Origin: Streptomyces hawaiiensis
Lineage (GTDB): Bacteria > Actinomycetota > Actinomycetes > Streptomycetales > Streptomycetaceae
Direction of reading: 5' to 3'
NCBI RefSeq assembly: GCF_004803895.1
Contig: NZ_CP021978.1
Span: 7,378,001 to 7,442,000, forward strand
DNA: 64,000 nt
Shown here: one piece after another, positions 31,608 to 40,111 of the stretch
Position numbering within the stretch: position 1 is the first letter of the stretch
Layout: each line of letters opens with the position of its first letter
Position numbers and translations under genes: made by a program
The notes under the pieces: generated by a model
The model's database searches: none
What the model was told of the DNA's origin: nothing
What the model saw: only the letters and a program-made list of their open reading frames with translations

Positions 31608-33710
31608 TCAGCGCCGTGCCGCCGGCCGCCCCCAGTGGCGATGCCCGGCGACGGCCGTCACGAACGCGTCCAGAAACTCCTCGCTCGCCGGCCCGGGCGA
31701 CGTGTCCGTCACGACGCCCTGGTCCGCGACCACCCGCTGGAACTCCGTCGACAGCCCGAGCCCCTCGGGCTCCAGCGCCGACAGGATGCCCACGCCCGAG
31801 CCGAGCGCGCCCAGCGGCTTGCCGTGCCGGTAGGCGTCCCGCACGAACCGCACCATGTCCGGGTCGGCCGCCGTCGGCGGGGTGCCGACGGGCCCGCCGG
31901 GCAGCAGCACCGCGTCGTACAGCACGGACGCCACGGTCGGCAGCGCCCGGTCGACCGCGTAGGTCTCACCGTCGGCGCCGGTGAGGGTGCCGTCCGTGGC
32001 GGCCAGCGCCTCGACGACCGCCCCCTCGGCGGCCAGCCGCTCCCGCACGGAGGTGACCTGCTCGGCGTCCACCCCGTCGGTGACGAGCACCGCGATCTGC
32101 CGGGTCCGGATCGAACCGTCCCCGCGCAGCGACTCGAGACTGAGGGCGGGGGAGGCATGCTTGGACGGGGCCTGAGCACCGGAGGGCTCCGGGATTCCGA
32201 CGCCCCGCGCCACCCGCGCGGCCAGCTCCCCGTCGACCTTGGCCAGGTGCTCCACCGTCCGGGCCCGCACGGTCACCGCGCCGACCTTGCCGAGCTCGAA
32301 CCGGAACGCCTCCACGATGTGCTGCCGCTCCCAGTCCGTCATGCTGTTCCAGAACATCGCCGTCTGGCTGTAGTGGTCCTGGAAGCTGGGGCTGCGGCGA
32401 CGGATCGTGTGACCGTCCACCCGCTCGGCGTAATGCGTGTAGGCACGTCCGCCGGCGCCCGCGTGGGCCGGGCAGCCTCCGCCGAGCGAGTTCGGGGAGT
32501 AGTTCGTCCCGGAATGGATCGCGCTCTGGTGGTAGCCGTCCCGCTGGTTGTTGCGCACCGGCGCGACCGGCCGGTTCACCGGCAGCTGCGAGAAGTTCGG
32601 ACCGCCGAGCCGGATCAGCTGGGTGTCCAGATAGGAGAAGTTCCGGGCCTGGAGCAGTGGATCGTTGGTGAAGTCGATGCCGGGCACCACGTTGGCCGTG
32701 TGGAAGGCGACCTGCTCGGTCTCCGCGAAGAAGTTCTCCGGATTGCGGTCCAGCACCATCCGGCCGATCGGCCGCACCGGCACCTGCTCCTCCGGGATGA
32801 TCTTCGTCGGGTCGAGCAGATCGAAGTCGAAGGCGAACTCGTCCTCCTCCGGTACGAGTTGCACGCCCAGCTCCCACTCGGGGTACTCGCCCGCCTCGAT
32901 CGCGTCCCACAGGTCACGCCGGTTGAAGTCCGGGTCCCGGCCCTGGCACTCCTGCGCCTCGTCCCACACCAGCGAGTGCACGCCCAGCTTCGGCTTCCAG
33001 TGGAACTTCACGAAGGTGCCGCGCCCCTCGGCGCTCACGAACCGGAAGGTGTGCACACCGAAGCCCTGCATCATGCGGTAGCTGCGCGGGATCGCCCGGT
33101 CCGACATCAGCCACATGATCGCGTGCAGCGTCTCGGGCTGGAGCGACACGAAGTCCCACAGGGTGTCGTGCGCGGACGCGCCCGTCGGAATGTCGTTGTG
33201 CGGCTCGGGCTTCACCGCGTGCACGAAGTCCGGGAACTTGATGCCGTCCTGGATGAAGAAGACCGGGAAGTTGTTCCCGACCAGGTCGTAGTTGCCCTCC
33301 GACGTGTAGAACTTGGTCGCGAAGCCGCGCACGTCCCGCACGGTGTCCGCCGAGCCCTTCGGGCCCTGCACGGTGGAGAACCGCACGAACACGGGCGTCC
33401 GTACGGACGGGTCCTGGAGGAACGCCGCGCGGGTGAACTCCGCGCAGGACTCGTACGGTTCGAAGTACCCGTACGCGCCCGCGCCCCGTGCGTGCACCAC
33501 CCGCTCCGGGATCCGCTCGTGGTCGAAGCGGGTGAGTTTCTCCCGGAAGTGGAAGTCCTCCATCAGGGTCGGTCCGCGCTCGCCCGCCGCCAGGGAGTCG
33601 TCGGTGTGGTCCACCTCGACGCCCTGGTCGGTGGTGAGCGGACCGGCGGCGGGATCGTCCGCCCGGAACGCCTCGCGCTGGTGCTGCTTCCGGTCGGCGG
33701 GGGATGCCAT
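31608..33710 (-). CDS. katE: Large-subunit catalase KatE (HPII type)
   Basis: A 700-aa monofunctional haem catalase that turns hydrogen peroxide into water and oxygen. The catalytic His is in RVVHARGAGAYGYFE, the Asn in VGNNFPVFFIQD, and the haem-binding Tyr in RNFSYLDTQLIRLGGPNF. Residues ~545-700 add the flavodoxin/DJ-1-like C-terminal domain of HPII (RQIAVLVTDGVDAEQV, LLPGGPVG), characteristic of the large clade-2 enzymes. Its ATG overlaps the stop of the upstream DJ-1/PfpI gene by one base (TGATG), so the two are translationally coupled. Confidence 0.93.
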   Translation of the reverse strand: MASPADRKQHQREAFRADDPAAGPLTTDQGVEVDHTDDSLAAGERGPTLMEDFHFREKLTRFDHERIPERVVHARGAGAYGYFEPYESCAEFTRAAFLQDPSVRTPVFVRFSTVQGPKGSADTVRDVRGFATKFYTSEGNYDLVGNNFPVFFIQDGIKFPDFVHAVKPEPHNDIPTGASAHDTLWDFVSLQPETLHAIMWLMSDRAIPRSYRMMQGFGVHTFRFVSAEGRGTFVKFHWKPKLGVHSLVWDEAQECQGRDPDFNRRDLWDAIEAGEYPEWELGVQLVPEEDEFAFDFDLLDPTKIIPEEQVPVRPIGRMVLDRNPENFFAETEQVAFHTANVVPGIDFTNDPLLQARNFSYLDTQLIRLGGPNFSQLPVNRPVAPVRNNQRDGYHQSAIHSGTNYSPNSLGGGCPAHAGAGGRAYTHYAERVDGHTIRRRSPSFQDHYSQTAMFWNSMTDWERQHIVEAFRFELGKVGAVTVRARTVEHLAKVDGELAARVARGVGIPEPSGAQAPSKHASPALSLESLRGDGSIRTRQIAVLVTDGVDAEQVTSVRERLAAEGAVVEALAATDGTLTGADGETYAVDRALPTVASVLYDAVLLPGGPVGTPPTAADPDMVRFVRDAYRHGKPLGALGSGVGILSALEPEGLGLSTEFQRVVADQGVVTDTSPGPASEEFLDAFVTAVAGHRHWGRPAARR

Positions 33711-34252
33711 CAGGCGGCCTCCTGGGCGAAGACGTCGAGGAAGGTCTCGCAGAACGCCTTCAGATCATCCGGCTTGCGGCTGGTGACCAGCTTGTTCGCC
33801 CCGTGGTCACAGACCTTGACCTGCTTGTCGACCCAGGTGCCGCCCGCGTTGCGGATGTCCGTCTGCAGGCTCGGCCACGACGTGAGTTCCCGGCCGCGCA
33901 CGACGTCCGCCTCGACCAGCGTCCACGGCGCGTGGCAGATCGCCGCCACGGGGCGGCCGTGCTCGAAGAAGTCCCGGACGAACGCGACGGCCTTGTCGTC
34001 CATCCGCAGGAAGTCCGGGTTGGCGACGCCGCCCGGCAGCACGAGAGCACCGAACGAGTCCGGCGAGGTGTCGCCCACGACCTCGTCCACGGGGAACGTG
34101 TCCGCCTTGTCGAGGTGGTTGAAGGCCTGGATCTCGCCCTGCTGCGTCGACACCAGCACGGGCTCGTGACCCGCGTCCTTCGCGGCCTGCCACGGATCGG
34201 TCAGCTCGACCTGTTCGACGCCCTCGGGTGCGACCAGAAACGCGATACGCAT
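33710..34252 (-). CDS. DJ-1/PfpI family protein
   Basis: A 180-aa class I glutamine-amidotransferase-like protein. It starts MRIAFLVAPEGVEQVEL, has the glutamate of the DJ-1 elbow, VLPGGVANPDFLR, and the nucleophile Cys-His in AAICHAPWTLVEAD. The family includes YhbO/PfpI proteins involved in stress survival and proposed deglycase, chaperone or protease roles. It is expressed just before katE from the same mRNA. This is notable because KatE itself ends in a DJ-1-like domain lacking such a catalytic site. Confidence 0.88.
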   Translation of the reverse strand: MRIAFLVAPEGVEQVELTDPWQAAKDAGHEPVLVSTQQGEIQAFNHLDKADTFPVDEVVGDTSPDSFGALVLPGGVANPDFLRMDDKAVAFVRDFFEHGRPVAAICHAPWTLVEADVVRGRELTSWPSLQTDIRNAGGTWVDKQVKVCDHGANKLVTSRKPDDLKAFCETFLDVFAQEAA

Positions 34253-34382
34253 GATGCTCAACGTCCTTTCCCGGAGCGGGCGGCGCTGCGGTGCGCCGCG
34301 TCGCTCCTCGTGTTCTTCCTGCTCTTTATGTTCCGGCGGCCCGCACACACGCCGGCGCTGATCCGCCCGGCCCGGTCCGTGC

Positions 34383-34814
34383 TCACGCACCACCGTGGGC
34401 GTCGGGCTCGGCCCGGCTGATGTCGGCGAGCGCCGACGCGGGGTCCTCGGCCGCGGCCACGTCGCCGAGGCTCACGATCCCGACCGGCAGCCCGTTCTCC
34501 ACCACCGGAAGCCGGCGCACCGCGTGCTCGCGCATCAGCGTCACCGCCGTCGCCACCCGGTCGTCCGGCGACACGGTCACCGGATTCCTCGTGCACACGG
34601 TCTGCGCGCTGACCGTCATCGGATCGGCGCCGTCGGCGACGGCCCGTACCGTGATGTCACGGTCGGTGAGCACACCGATCACGTCCTGCCCTTCGGCCAC
34701 CACCACGTCGCCGATGTTCTGTGTGCGCATCAACTGCGCCGCCTCGACGAGCGAGGCGTCCGGGCGCACGGCGACCACGCCCGCTGTCATCACGTCTTTG
34801 ACGTACTCGGCCAT
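34383..34814 (-). CDS. CBS-domain pair protein
   Basis: A 143-aa protein made of two CBS domains (about 8-60 and 72-125): VKDVMTAGVVAVRPDASLVE, IGVLTDRDITVRAVADG, VTLMREHAVRRLPVVENG and VGIVSLGDVAA. Paired CBS domains form a Bateman module that senses adenine nucleotides or SAM. No enzyme domain is attached. Such stand-alone proteins are often stress-induced in Streptomyces. A 14-bp-stem terminator separates it from the DUF2795 gene upstream. Confidence 0.88.
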   Translation of the reverse strand: MAEYVKDVMTAGVVAVRPDASLVEAAQLMRTQNIGDVVVAEGQDVIGVLTDRDITVRAVADGADPMTVSAQTVCTRNPVTVSPDDRVATAVTLMREHAVRRLPVVENGLPVGIVSLGDVAAAEDPASALADISRAEPDAHGGA

Positions 34815-34845
34815 CGCTGGGCCTTCCCTCCGTTCCCAGGCCGGT

Positions 34846-34875
34846 GGGGGCACCGCGGCAGGCCGCGGTGCCCCC
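34846..34875. terminator. 14-bp-stem terminator
   Basis: Perfect arms 34846-34859 (GGGGGCACCGCGGC) and 34862-34875 around AG, just after the stop of the minus-strand DUF2795 gene and before the CBS gene. Confidence 0.8.
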
Positions 34876-34885
34876 GACGCGGTCC

Positions 34886-35287
34886 CTACGCGTACTCCTC
34901 CGGCCCGGTCTCACGGGCCCGGATCAGGGCCTGGGCCAGCTCCTGGACGTTGCCGTAGCGCTCCTGGCGCGGCAGTCCCTCCAGGGCCTCGACCAGTGCG
35001 TCGGGTGCCTGGTGGCCGCGCAGTTCGCGGGCCAGCTCGCGCGGACTCGCGGGGAACGCCCTGCGGCCCAGGATCCGGGCCAGCTCCAGCCGCACCGACT
35101 CCAGGGACGTCGGCGCACGGCTCGGCGTCACCGGCCCGTGCGCGACCTCGGGGTCGTCCTCGGCGGCCGGCTCCGGGTCGTGCCACTCCTCGCTGCGCGT
35201 GGGGTGCCCGGACCTGAGCAGACCCTGCAGTTCGTGCTTCATCTCGTCGTCCCGGTGGACGCTCAGCCGGTCGCTTCCTCGCTGCAT
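34886..35287 (-). CDS. DUF2795-containing protein
   Basis: A 133-aa protein. The N-terminal third is charged and variable; residues ~70-128 (LELARILGRRAFPASPRELA, then ELRGHQAPDALVEALEGLPR and ERYGNVQELAQAL) fit the DUF2795 helical domain, usually ~60 aa. Function unknown; the family is frequent in actinobacterial stress regulons. ATG 35287 has GGAGGGAGA directly upstream. A GTGT-N15-GGGTAC box lies 33 bases before the ATG. Confidence 0.7.
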   Translation of the reverse strand: MQRGSDRLSVHRDDEMKHELQGLLRSGHPTRSEEWHDPEPAAEDDPEVAHGPVTPSRAPTSLESVRLELARILGRRAFPASPRELARELRGHQAPDALVEALEGLPRQERYGNVQELAQALIRARETGPEEYA

Positions 35288-35320
35288 GTCTCCCTCCAGA
35301 CGTTCGGGGGCCCGCACCGC

Positions 35321-35345
35321 GTACCCGTACACCGGAGGCCGACAC
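35321..35345 (-). promoter_or_regulatory. Sigma-B-like promoter (GTGT-N15-GGGTAC)
   Basis: Minus strand GTGT (35345-35342), 15 bases, GGGTAC (35326-35321), ahead of the DUF2795 gene. Same pattern as the boxes before the F420 enzyme, PAP2/DAGK and Vms1-like genes. Confidence 0.5.
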
Positions 35346-35446
35346 AGGTTCCGTGGGCACGATCGCCGCCGTCCGCGCTGGTTTGCGCCATGTTCTGCGG
35401 GAGACCCGGATCACACCCCCCACACCTCTCTGGGGAAGGACCCGTC

Positions 35447-35623
35447 ATGGCGATACTCGCTGTGCTCATCCCGCTGCTCATGCTCGGAGTGGTGCTGGTG
35501 CTGGGCCGATACGAGGAGTTGCTGCTGCCGCAGGAGAACGCCGACCGGCGCGAACCGGCCGGCGTGCCCCCCGCTGCCGCTGCTGTCGGACGATGGGAAA
35601 GAGTTCAGTCGCCGAGGGCGTGA
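35447..35623 (+). CDS. Small membrane protein, probably truncated by the transposon
   Basis: A 58-aa frame starting MAILAVLIPLLMLGVVLVLG, one transmembrane helix, then RYEELLLPQENADRREPAG. It has GGGGAAGGA 8 bases upstream. The frame crosses the proposed transposon end at 35584, so its last 13 codons (from VGRWERV) would come from the element and the original C-terminus is lost. The original family is not recognisable. If the end call is wrong, it is simply a short membrane protein. Confidence 0.5.
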   Translation: MAILAVLIPLLMLGVVLVLGRYEELLLPQENADRREPAGVPPAAAAVGRWERVQSPRA

Positions 35624-35648
35624 CCTGGGGATTGAACTCTTTTCCGCG
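35584..35648. other. Candidate transposon left end with paired TnsB-site-like repeats
   Basis: The sequence TGTCGGACGATGGGAAAGAG starts with TGT as Tn7 family ends do. Within it GGGAAAGAGTTCAGTC (35595-35610) recurs as an inverted near-copy, GATTGAACTCTTTTCC (35629-35644), 14 of 16 bases matching. Tn7 ends carry several such TnsB sites. They lie between the host gene and the tniQ stop. Confidence 0.45.
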
Positions 35649-35681
35649 CATCCGTGACCGCTGATCTGCGCAACGATCAGT

Positions 35682-36863
35682 TCAGTGCGCAGCCGTGTAC
35701 CAGGTCAGGCCGTCGCGTAACAGGCCTCGCCCAACGAGGGCTCTGAAGAGAGTGGGAGGCATCATTTGGCTTTGCGCCAGTGACACGTCCGGCGGATCGA
35801 CAGGCCACGAGCGTGGGAGGTCTCTGATCCTTCGCTGCGCGAGTTCGGCGAACCTTTCAGCTTTGGCGCGGTAGTCGCCTCCAGTGACGAGCTGGAGCCC
35901 TAGATGGATCGCACCTGCGATCAACAGCGGGTTAGCGGAGTCACTGTGAGCCGTGGTTCCAAGACCGTAGAGGCTATAGGGGGCGATGTTCTCTGCGGCT
36001 GCGCTGGCGATGGCGGGGTCCGCGCCTTGAAATAACTCCGGTGAACGAAGTCTGAGGACAAGATCCGCGAGGAGCGGGAAGCGGAACAGCATCCGCGCCG
36101 ACTTGCCGCCAGGTTGCGCGGACGCACCGTGTCCGAAGCCGTAGTCAATCCACTTCTGCGTGTCGAGTAGGACAGGGTCGGTCACAGGCGTTGTGGGGAC
36201 CTCGGTGAGCGGGTGGCTGCAACGGACGCCACGGCCCCTCGTGGACATGACACGGCGGGTCTTTGCGCAGAAGAGGCGTCGGTCCGCCGCCTCTACCCCG
36301 AACCGTTCTTGGGGTTCATGACAGGCTGGGCAGGTGGCGGACAGGAAGACGTTGTGATTCAGGCAGGCGTAGGACCATGCCAGCTTCCATCGCAAGTACC
36401 AGCGTCCACTGTTCTCCGCAATACACAACGGGCACCAGCGGGAGTGATCGCGCAGGATGAAACAGGTGCTGATGGCACGGAGGGCTTCCGCTTGCCACGG
36501 GGCCGGCTCATCTGCGAAGGCAGGTATCGGTCCGTCGAAGAAGCGGCTCAGGCGCATCTCTTCCAGAGCTTTCTCAGGAACACCGGTGGCGAGATGGATC
36601 TGTCGAAGCTCCGCGCCACTTAGCGTGGTCTCCACTCCGGACACGGACCGGGACGATGGCATGCGGAGCTGCCATCCCAGGGTCAGCAGACGGCGGGGAT
36701 GGCAGCGGCTGTCCCGAGCGACGGCGTCCACCCAGCTGGAGAAAGACTCTCCCGGCACTGGAAGAGGTACGCGTGGCATCCGGCGAGGTCGGGGGACTTC
36801 CGCGGCAGGTGCCGTCGTAGGGCTGAGCTCATTCGATGCGGTTGCGCTCGGCATGCCAGCCAT
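35682..36863 (-). CDS. tniQ: TniQ/TnsD-like target-selection protein
   Basis: A 393-aa TniQ family protein. The N-terminal TniQ signature is LPVPGESFSSWVDAVAR (34-50), and the zinc finger is WCPLCIAENSGRWYLRW (Cys144, Cys147), then SYACLNH (Cys167, His170) and CPAC (Cys178, Cys181). TniQ/TnsD proteins choose the target and recruit TnsC. At 393 aa it is shorter than Tn7 TnsD (~500 aa) and lacks an obvious extra DNA-binding region, so the target it recognises is unknown. It is the last gene of the tns operon, 36 bases after tnsC, next to the left end. Confidence 0.88.
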   Translation of the reverse strand: MAGMPSATASNELSPTTAPAAEVPRPRRMPRVPLPVPGESFSSWVDAVARDSRCHPRRLLTLGWQLRMPSSRSVSGVETTLSGAELRQIHLATGVPEKALEEMRLSRFFDGPIPAFADEPAPWQAEALRAISTCFILRDHSRWCPLCIAENSGRWYLRWKLAWSYACLNHNVFLSATCPACHEPQERFGVEAADRRLFCAKTRRVMSTRGRGVRCSHPLTEVPTTPVTDPVLLDTQKWIDYGFGHGASAQPGGKSARMLFRFPLLADLVLRLRSPELFQGADPAIASAAAENIAPYSLYGLGTTAHSDSANPLLIAGAIHLGLQLVTGGDYRAKAERFAELAQRRIRDLPRSWPVDPPDVSLAQSQMMPPTLFRALVGRGLLRDGLTWYTAAH

Positions 36864-36899
36864 GGAAGTCGGATTGTGGCGTCCGTCGTGGGGCCGCGA

Positions 36900-38012
36900 T
36901 CAGCTCGCGGCCGTCTTCGTCCGCGCCGGCGCCGTCTTGCGGCGTTGGCGGACGACCTGCCGGTATGTGGCCTGGGCGTATTCGCTGATCTCGACGCGTT
37001 CCATGAGCTTGCGCGTGATCACTTCCTCTTCGCTCATGACGGCCTCGATCGCGGACTCCCGGATCAGATCGGTAAGGGCGCAGATACTGCCGTCTGTCCG
37101 GTCGTAGAGGTACGGGGACAGTTTCACTAGTTGGCCGGGCCTGTGGCGGTAGAGCGCCAGGGTGTCTTCCAGGGCCCTGACAGTCTGCGCCCATTCGAGC
37201 TTGTCCTGGGCGGTCGTGCATCCAAACTTGCGGACCGCGTGGAGGGTGTAGCGCCCTGAGGTCTGAGTGGCACGCGAGTCGGCCTGGCCTTCGAGGAAGA
37301 GGCCGGACTTCTTGAGGTTGACGCCGGTGTAGACGAACGTTGCCGCGGTCTCGTTGGCGATGTACTTCAAGTGGTCGTTGACCACTCGTCCCTCTTTTGC
37401 GGACAAGTCCAGGAAATGCACGTCGTCAATGATCACGAGCTCCGTGCCGACGTCCGACAAGACGGAGAGCACGTGGTTGGTGATGTCCGTCTGGGTGCCC
37501 CGGCCGCGCTGCACCATGCCGAGGTAGTCGGCCAGCAGCACCGAAAGGTCCTTGGGCGTGGCTCTGGCCGGGATGCTGAGGTAGACGACGGGCGTGTAGT
37601 CGATGAGCATCCCGTTGGATTCGTAGCCGTCCCGGAATTTATCCGGGTTTTTGCGGCGCAATCGCTTCTCGTAGCGGGCGGCAAACAGTTTGACGAGGGT
37701 GGACTTGCCGACGGTGGGCGGGCCGTCGAAGACAAGACCGGCTCTGGCCCCCGCAGCCCGCCTGGCGTTGGCCTTCATCCTGCGCTCCATGATGTAGTGC
37801 AGTCGTTTGACCTGGGAGGTATCGATGATCGCGAGTGCACTGTGATAGACGTCGCGGATTTCGTTGAGATCGTCCCTGTCGTCGGTCGGCAGTTTCAGGT
37901 AGTCCTCGTACGGCGGCATGATGGGACGCTCGGGGGGCCGGCTGTCGCGGTAGCGCCGCCATTCCTCCTTGGTGCGGGGTTCGGCTAGGCCAGGGTGTCG
38001 GAAACTGCTCAC
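36900..38012 (-). CDS. tnsC: TnsC/TniB-like AAA+ regulator
   Basis: A 370-aa AAA+ ATPase with Walker A GPPTVGKST (97-105), Walker B VIIDDVHFL (193-201) and a downstream sensor stretch, TFVYTGVNLKKSG. TnsC forms ATP-dependent filaments on DNA and links the target selector to the transposase. Starts at GTG 38012, 8 bases after the tnsB stop. The C-terminal tail is basic (RQRRKTAPARTK). Full length for the family. Confidence 0.88.
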   Translation of the reverse strand: MSSFRHPGLAEPRTKEEWRRYRDSRPPERPIMPPYEDYLKLPTDDRDDLNEIRDVYHSALAIIDTSQVKRLHYIMERRMKANARRAAGARAGLVFDGPPTVGKSTLVKLFAARYEKRLRRKNPDKFRDGYESNGMLIDYTPVVYLSIPARATPKDLSVLLADYLGMVQRGRGTQTDITNHVLSVLSDVGTELVIIDDVHFLDLSAKEGRVVNDHLKYIANETAATFVYTGVNLKKSGLFLEGQADSRATQTSGRYTLHAVRKFGCTTAQDKLEWAQTVRALEDTLALYRHRPGQLVKLSPYLYDRTDGSICALTDLIRESAIEAVMSEEEVITRKLMERVEISEYAQATYRQVVRQRRKTAPARTKTAAS

Positions 38013-38020
38013 ATAGGCTC

Positions 38021-40111
38021 CTAGATCGCGTCAGGGTCCCAGACCTCTGCGGCCGTGACCTTGCTCAGGTCGAGGTCGCCCCATTCGCCGGGCTCTACGT
38101 CCTCGTCTGGTGCGTCAGGTACGACCGTCAGCGGAGGGTGACTATTCACCGGAGGGTCGCCGCGCTGCAGGTCGCGGTGCTGCGCCGAGCCTTTGTGTTC
38201 GTCCCGCGTGTGACGCTTGCGGTCGGCAGCTGTCCAGGTCTCGAGCGCGTCCGTGCGGTTCTGTAGGTCGGTCAGCGCCTGGGCCACCGCTGCCTGGTCC
38301 TCGGGTTTGCGGCCGCGCAGGGCGATGAGCCGTTTCGCCTCACGAAGAGTGATGTCGGTGAACGGCTGGTGCTCTCCGAGCGCATGGGTCCAGCGCAGGA
38401 CGTGCCAGCGGCCGTCGGTGGGATCGAGGAAGTAGGCGTGCAACAGGTTCCGCGGGTCATAGCGGATGGGCCACAGCTCGTCGGGGTAGGGGGCCTTGGC
38501 TTTCCGGTACCGGTACAGGATGTCGGCGTTGTACGTCAGGTTGTTCAGTTCGACGCCGTAGGGGTGGATGACGCGTCTGGCGATCGGCAGCAGCTCGAAG
38601 TACACGGTGGTTTCGCGGGGGCAGTCCACGTAGCCGGCCGAGCCGAGCGCCATGGCGTACGCCTCGTTCGGGGAGACGCGCAGGTCCGGGAACCCGTGCA
38701 GGATGAGCCCGCGATGATGCTTGCGTTGGTATACGGCGATGACGTACTCGGCGAAGAACTCGGTGAGTTCGTCGATGGTCCACCGCGCCTGCTCCTCGGC
38801 GGTGCGGCCCCGGTGTGCGACGTTGAAGCCCTTGTAGCCGGCGACGTGTTCGGCGAACTGCTCGCGGATGGTCTTGAAGAGCCTCTCCACGTGCGGTTTG
38901 TCAGTGGGCTTGAGCTTGCGCGCGTCCTGAAGGTCGATCTTCCAGCGGGTGCAGGCGCGCCAGACGACGTCGGACTTGTAAGGCTTGCCGTGGTCGTACA
39001 GCAGCGTCTCGGGGCAGATGACCGGCCGGGCGGCGGCCTCTGACAGGCGCTCGTCCACGGTCATCAGCCGCTCGTAGGGGACGCGGAGCATCTGGTAGCC
39101 CAGGGCGTCGGACCAGCCGGGGCGCATCATTTCCGGCGTCATGACGTCGGCCAGCAACAGGCCGATGTCGATGGCCTTGGTGCCCTCGGGGGTAAGCCGC
39201 CAGGACAGGACGGAGCGGGTGGCCACGTCGAGGGCGACGGTGAGTTCCACGCGGATCGTGCTCGTGGTGCCGGGGTCGTAGGCGAGAACGTCGAGCGGGG
39301 TGGTGTCGAGCATGACGACTTCGCCGGGGCGGGTGGCGATGACGTTGCCAAAGGGCCGGTCGGGCTGATTGGCGGCCGAGGCCCGCTGGTAGGCCGGGGC
39401 AGAGGGGCTGGTGTCCAGCAGGTAGGCGACCGCGCGCCGGAAGGTGTCCCGACTCGGCAGCGGCACGGCGCCGGAACCGTGGTCGGCATCCAGACGGTTC
39501 TGGGTACGGCGATAGAAGCGGGTGCCGATGGTCGCGGAGCTGTCGGTGCGCTCGGCGGCTGCCTGGTCACGGATGGCCTGGATCACACGTGGATCGAGGT
39601 TTCTCAGGGGGTTGCGGACGCGGGCTTTGCGCTTGTCGACGAGGCCCCACAGGCCGTTCTCCGCGCGCCGTGCCCACAGCTTCCACAGCCACCGGTCCGT
39701 CACGCCCAACTCCTGAGCCTTGGCGTGGACACGGACGACTTGAGGGAGGACCGGGTCGTATTGCGGGAGGGGTTCGTCCGTCGCCGCGCTGAGCGGGTCG
39801 CCGGAGCGGTAACCCGTCATGGCCTCCAGCAGGTGGGCCTCCAGCTTGAGCGCAGCTTCCTTCACAGCTTCGTCCAGACCTTCCAGGACACCCGCCGGAT
39901 CGAGGTCGGCACCGGCGTCCTCCAGTGTTGTGGGCGGCGGTTCGACTGCCGCACGGAAGCTGGTGTCGGCCAGAAGGGCGGTGAGCATGATGGTCTGGAT
40001 GCGGCCGTTCTCTGAGCGCAGACGCACGGTTACACCGTCGAGCCCGGCGACTTGGTGCCGTTCCTCCTCGAACTCAATCCAGTCGGTGACGGCGAGCCGT
40101 TGACTGCTCAT
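38021..40111 (-). CDS. tnsB: TnsB-like DDE transposase
   Basis: A 696-aa Mu/Tn7-type transposase. The catalytic triad is Asp269 (VMLDTTPLD), Asp373 (LYDHGKPYKS) and Glu409 (KPHVERLFKTI), spacing D-35-E between the last two, the classic DD(35)E arrangement. An HTH region (residues ~125-175, AQELGVTDRWLWKLWARRAE) and the C-terminal Mu beta-barrel (SPNEAYAMALGSAG onwards) flank it. The enzyme joins the 3' ends of the element to target DNA. ATG 40111 overlaps the tnsA stop (ATGA). All key residues are present, so it may be active. Confidence 0.9.
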   Translation of the reverse strand: MSSQRLAVTDWIEFEEERHQVAGLDGVTVRLRSENGRIQTIMLTALLADTSFRAAVEPPPTTLEDAGADLDPAGVLEGLDEAVKEAALKLEAHLLEAMTGYRSGDPLSAATDEPLPQYDPVLPQVVRVHAKAQELGVTDRWLWKLWARRAENGLWGLVDKRKARVRNPLRNLDPRVIQAIRDQAAAERTDSSATIGTRFYRRTQNRLDADHGSGAVPLPSRDTFRRAVAYLLDTSPSAPAYQRASAANQPDRPFGNVIATRPGEVVMLDTTPLDVLAYDPGTTSTIRVELTVALDVATRSVLSWRLTPEGTKAIDIGLLLADVMTPEMMRPGWSDALGYQMLRVPYERLMTVDERLSEAAARPVICPETLLYDHGKPYKSDVVWRACTRWKIDLQDARKLKPTDKPHVERLFKTIREQFAEHVAGYKGFNVAHRGRTAEEQARWTIDELTEFFAEYVIAVYQRKHHRGLILHGFPDLRVSPNEAYAMALGSAGYVDCPRETTVYFELLPIARRVIHPYGVELNNLTYNADILYRYRKAKAPYPDELWPIRYDPRNLLHAYFLDPTDGRWHVLRWTHALGEHQPFTDITLREAKRLIALRGRKPEDQAAVAQALTDLQNRTDALETWTAADRKRHTRDEHKGSAQHRDLQRGDPPVNSHPPLTVVPDAPDEDVEPGEWGDLDLSKVTAAEVWDPDAI

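Noticed and set aside
37450..37460. CGTCCGACA inside tnsC as a second transposon end
   Set aside because: It lies within an intact, conserved coding sequence (LSDVGT) and has no neighbouring repeats.
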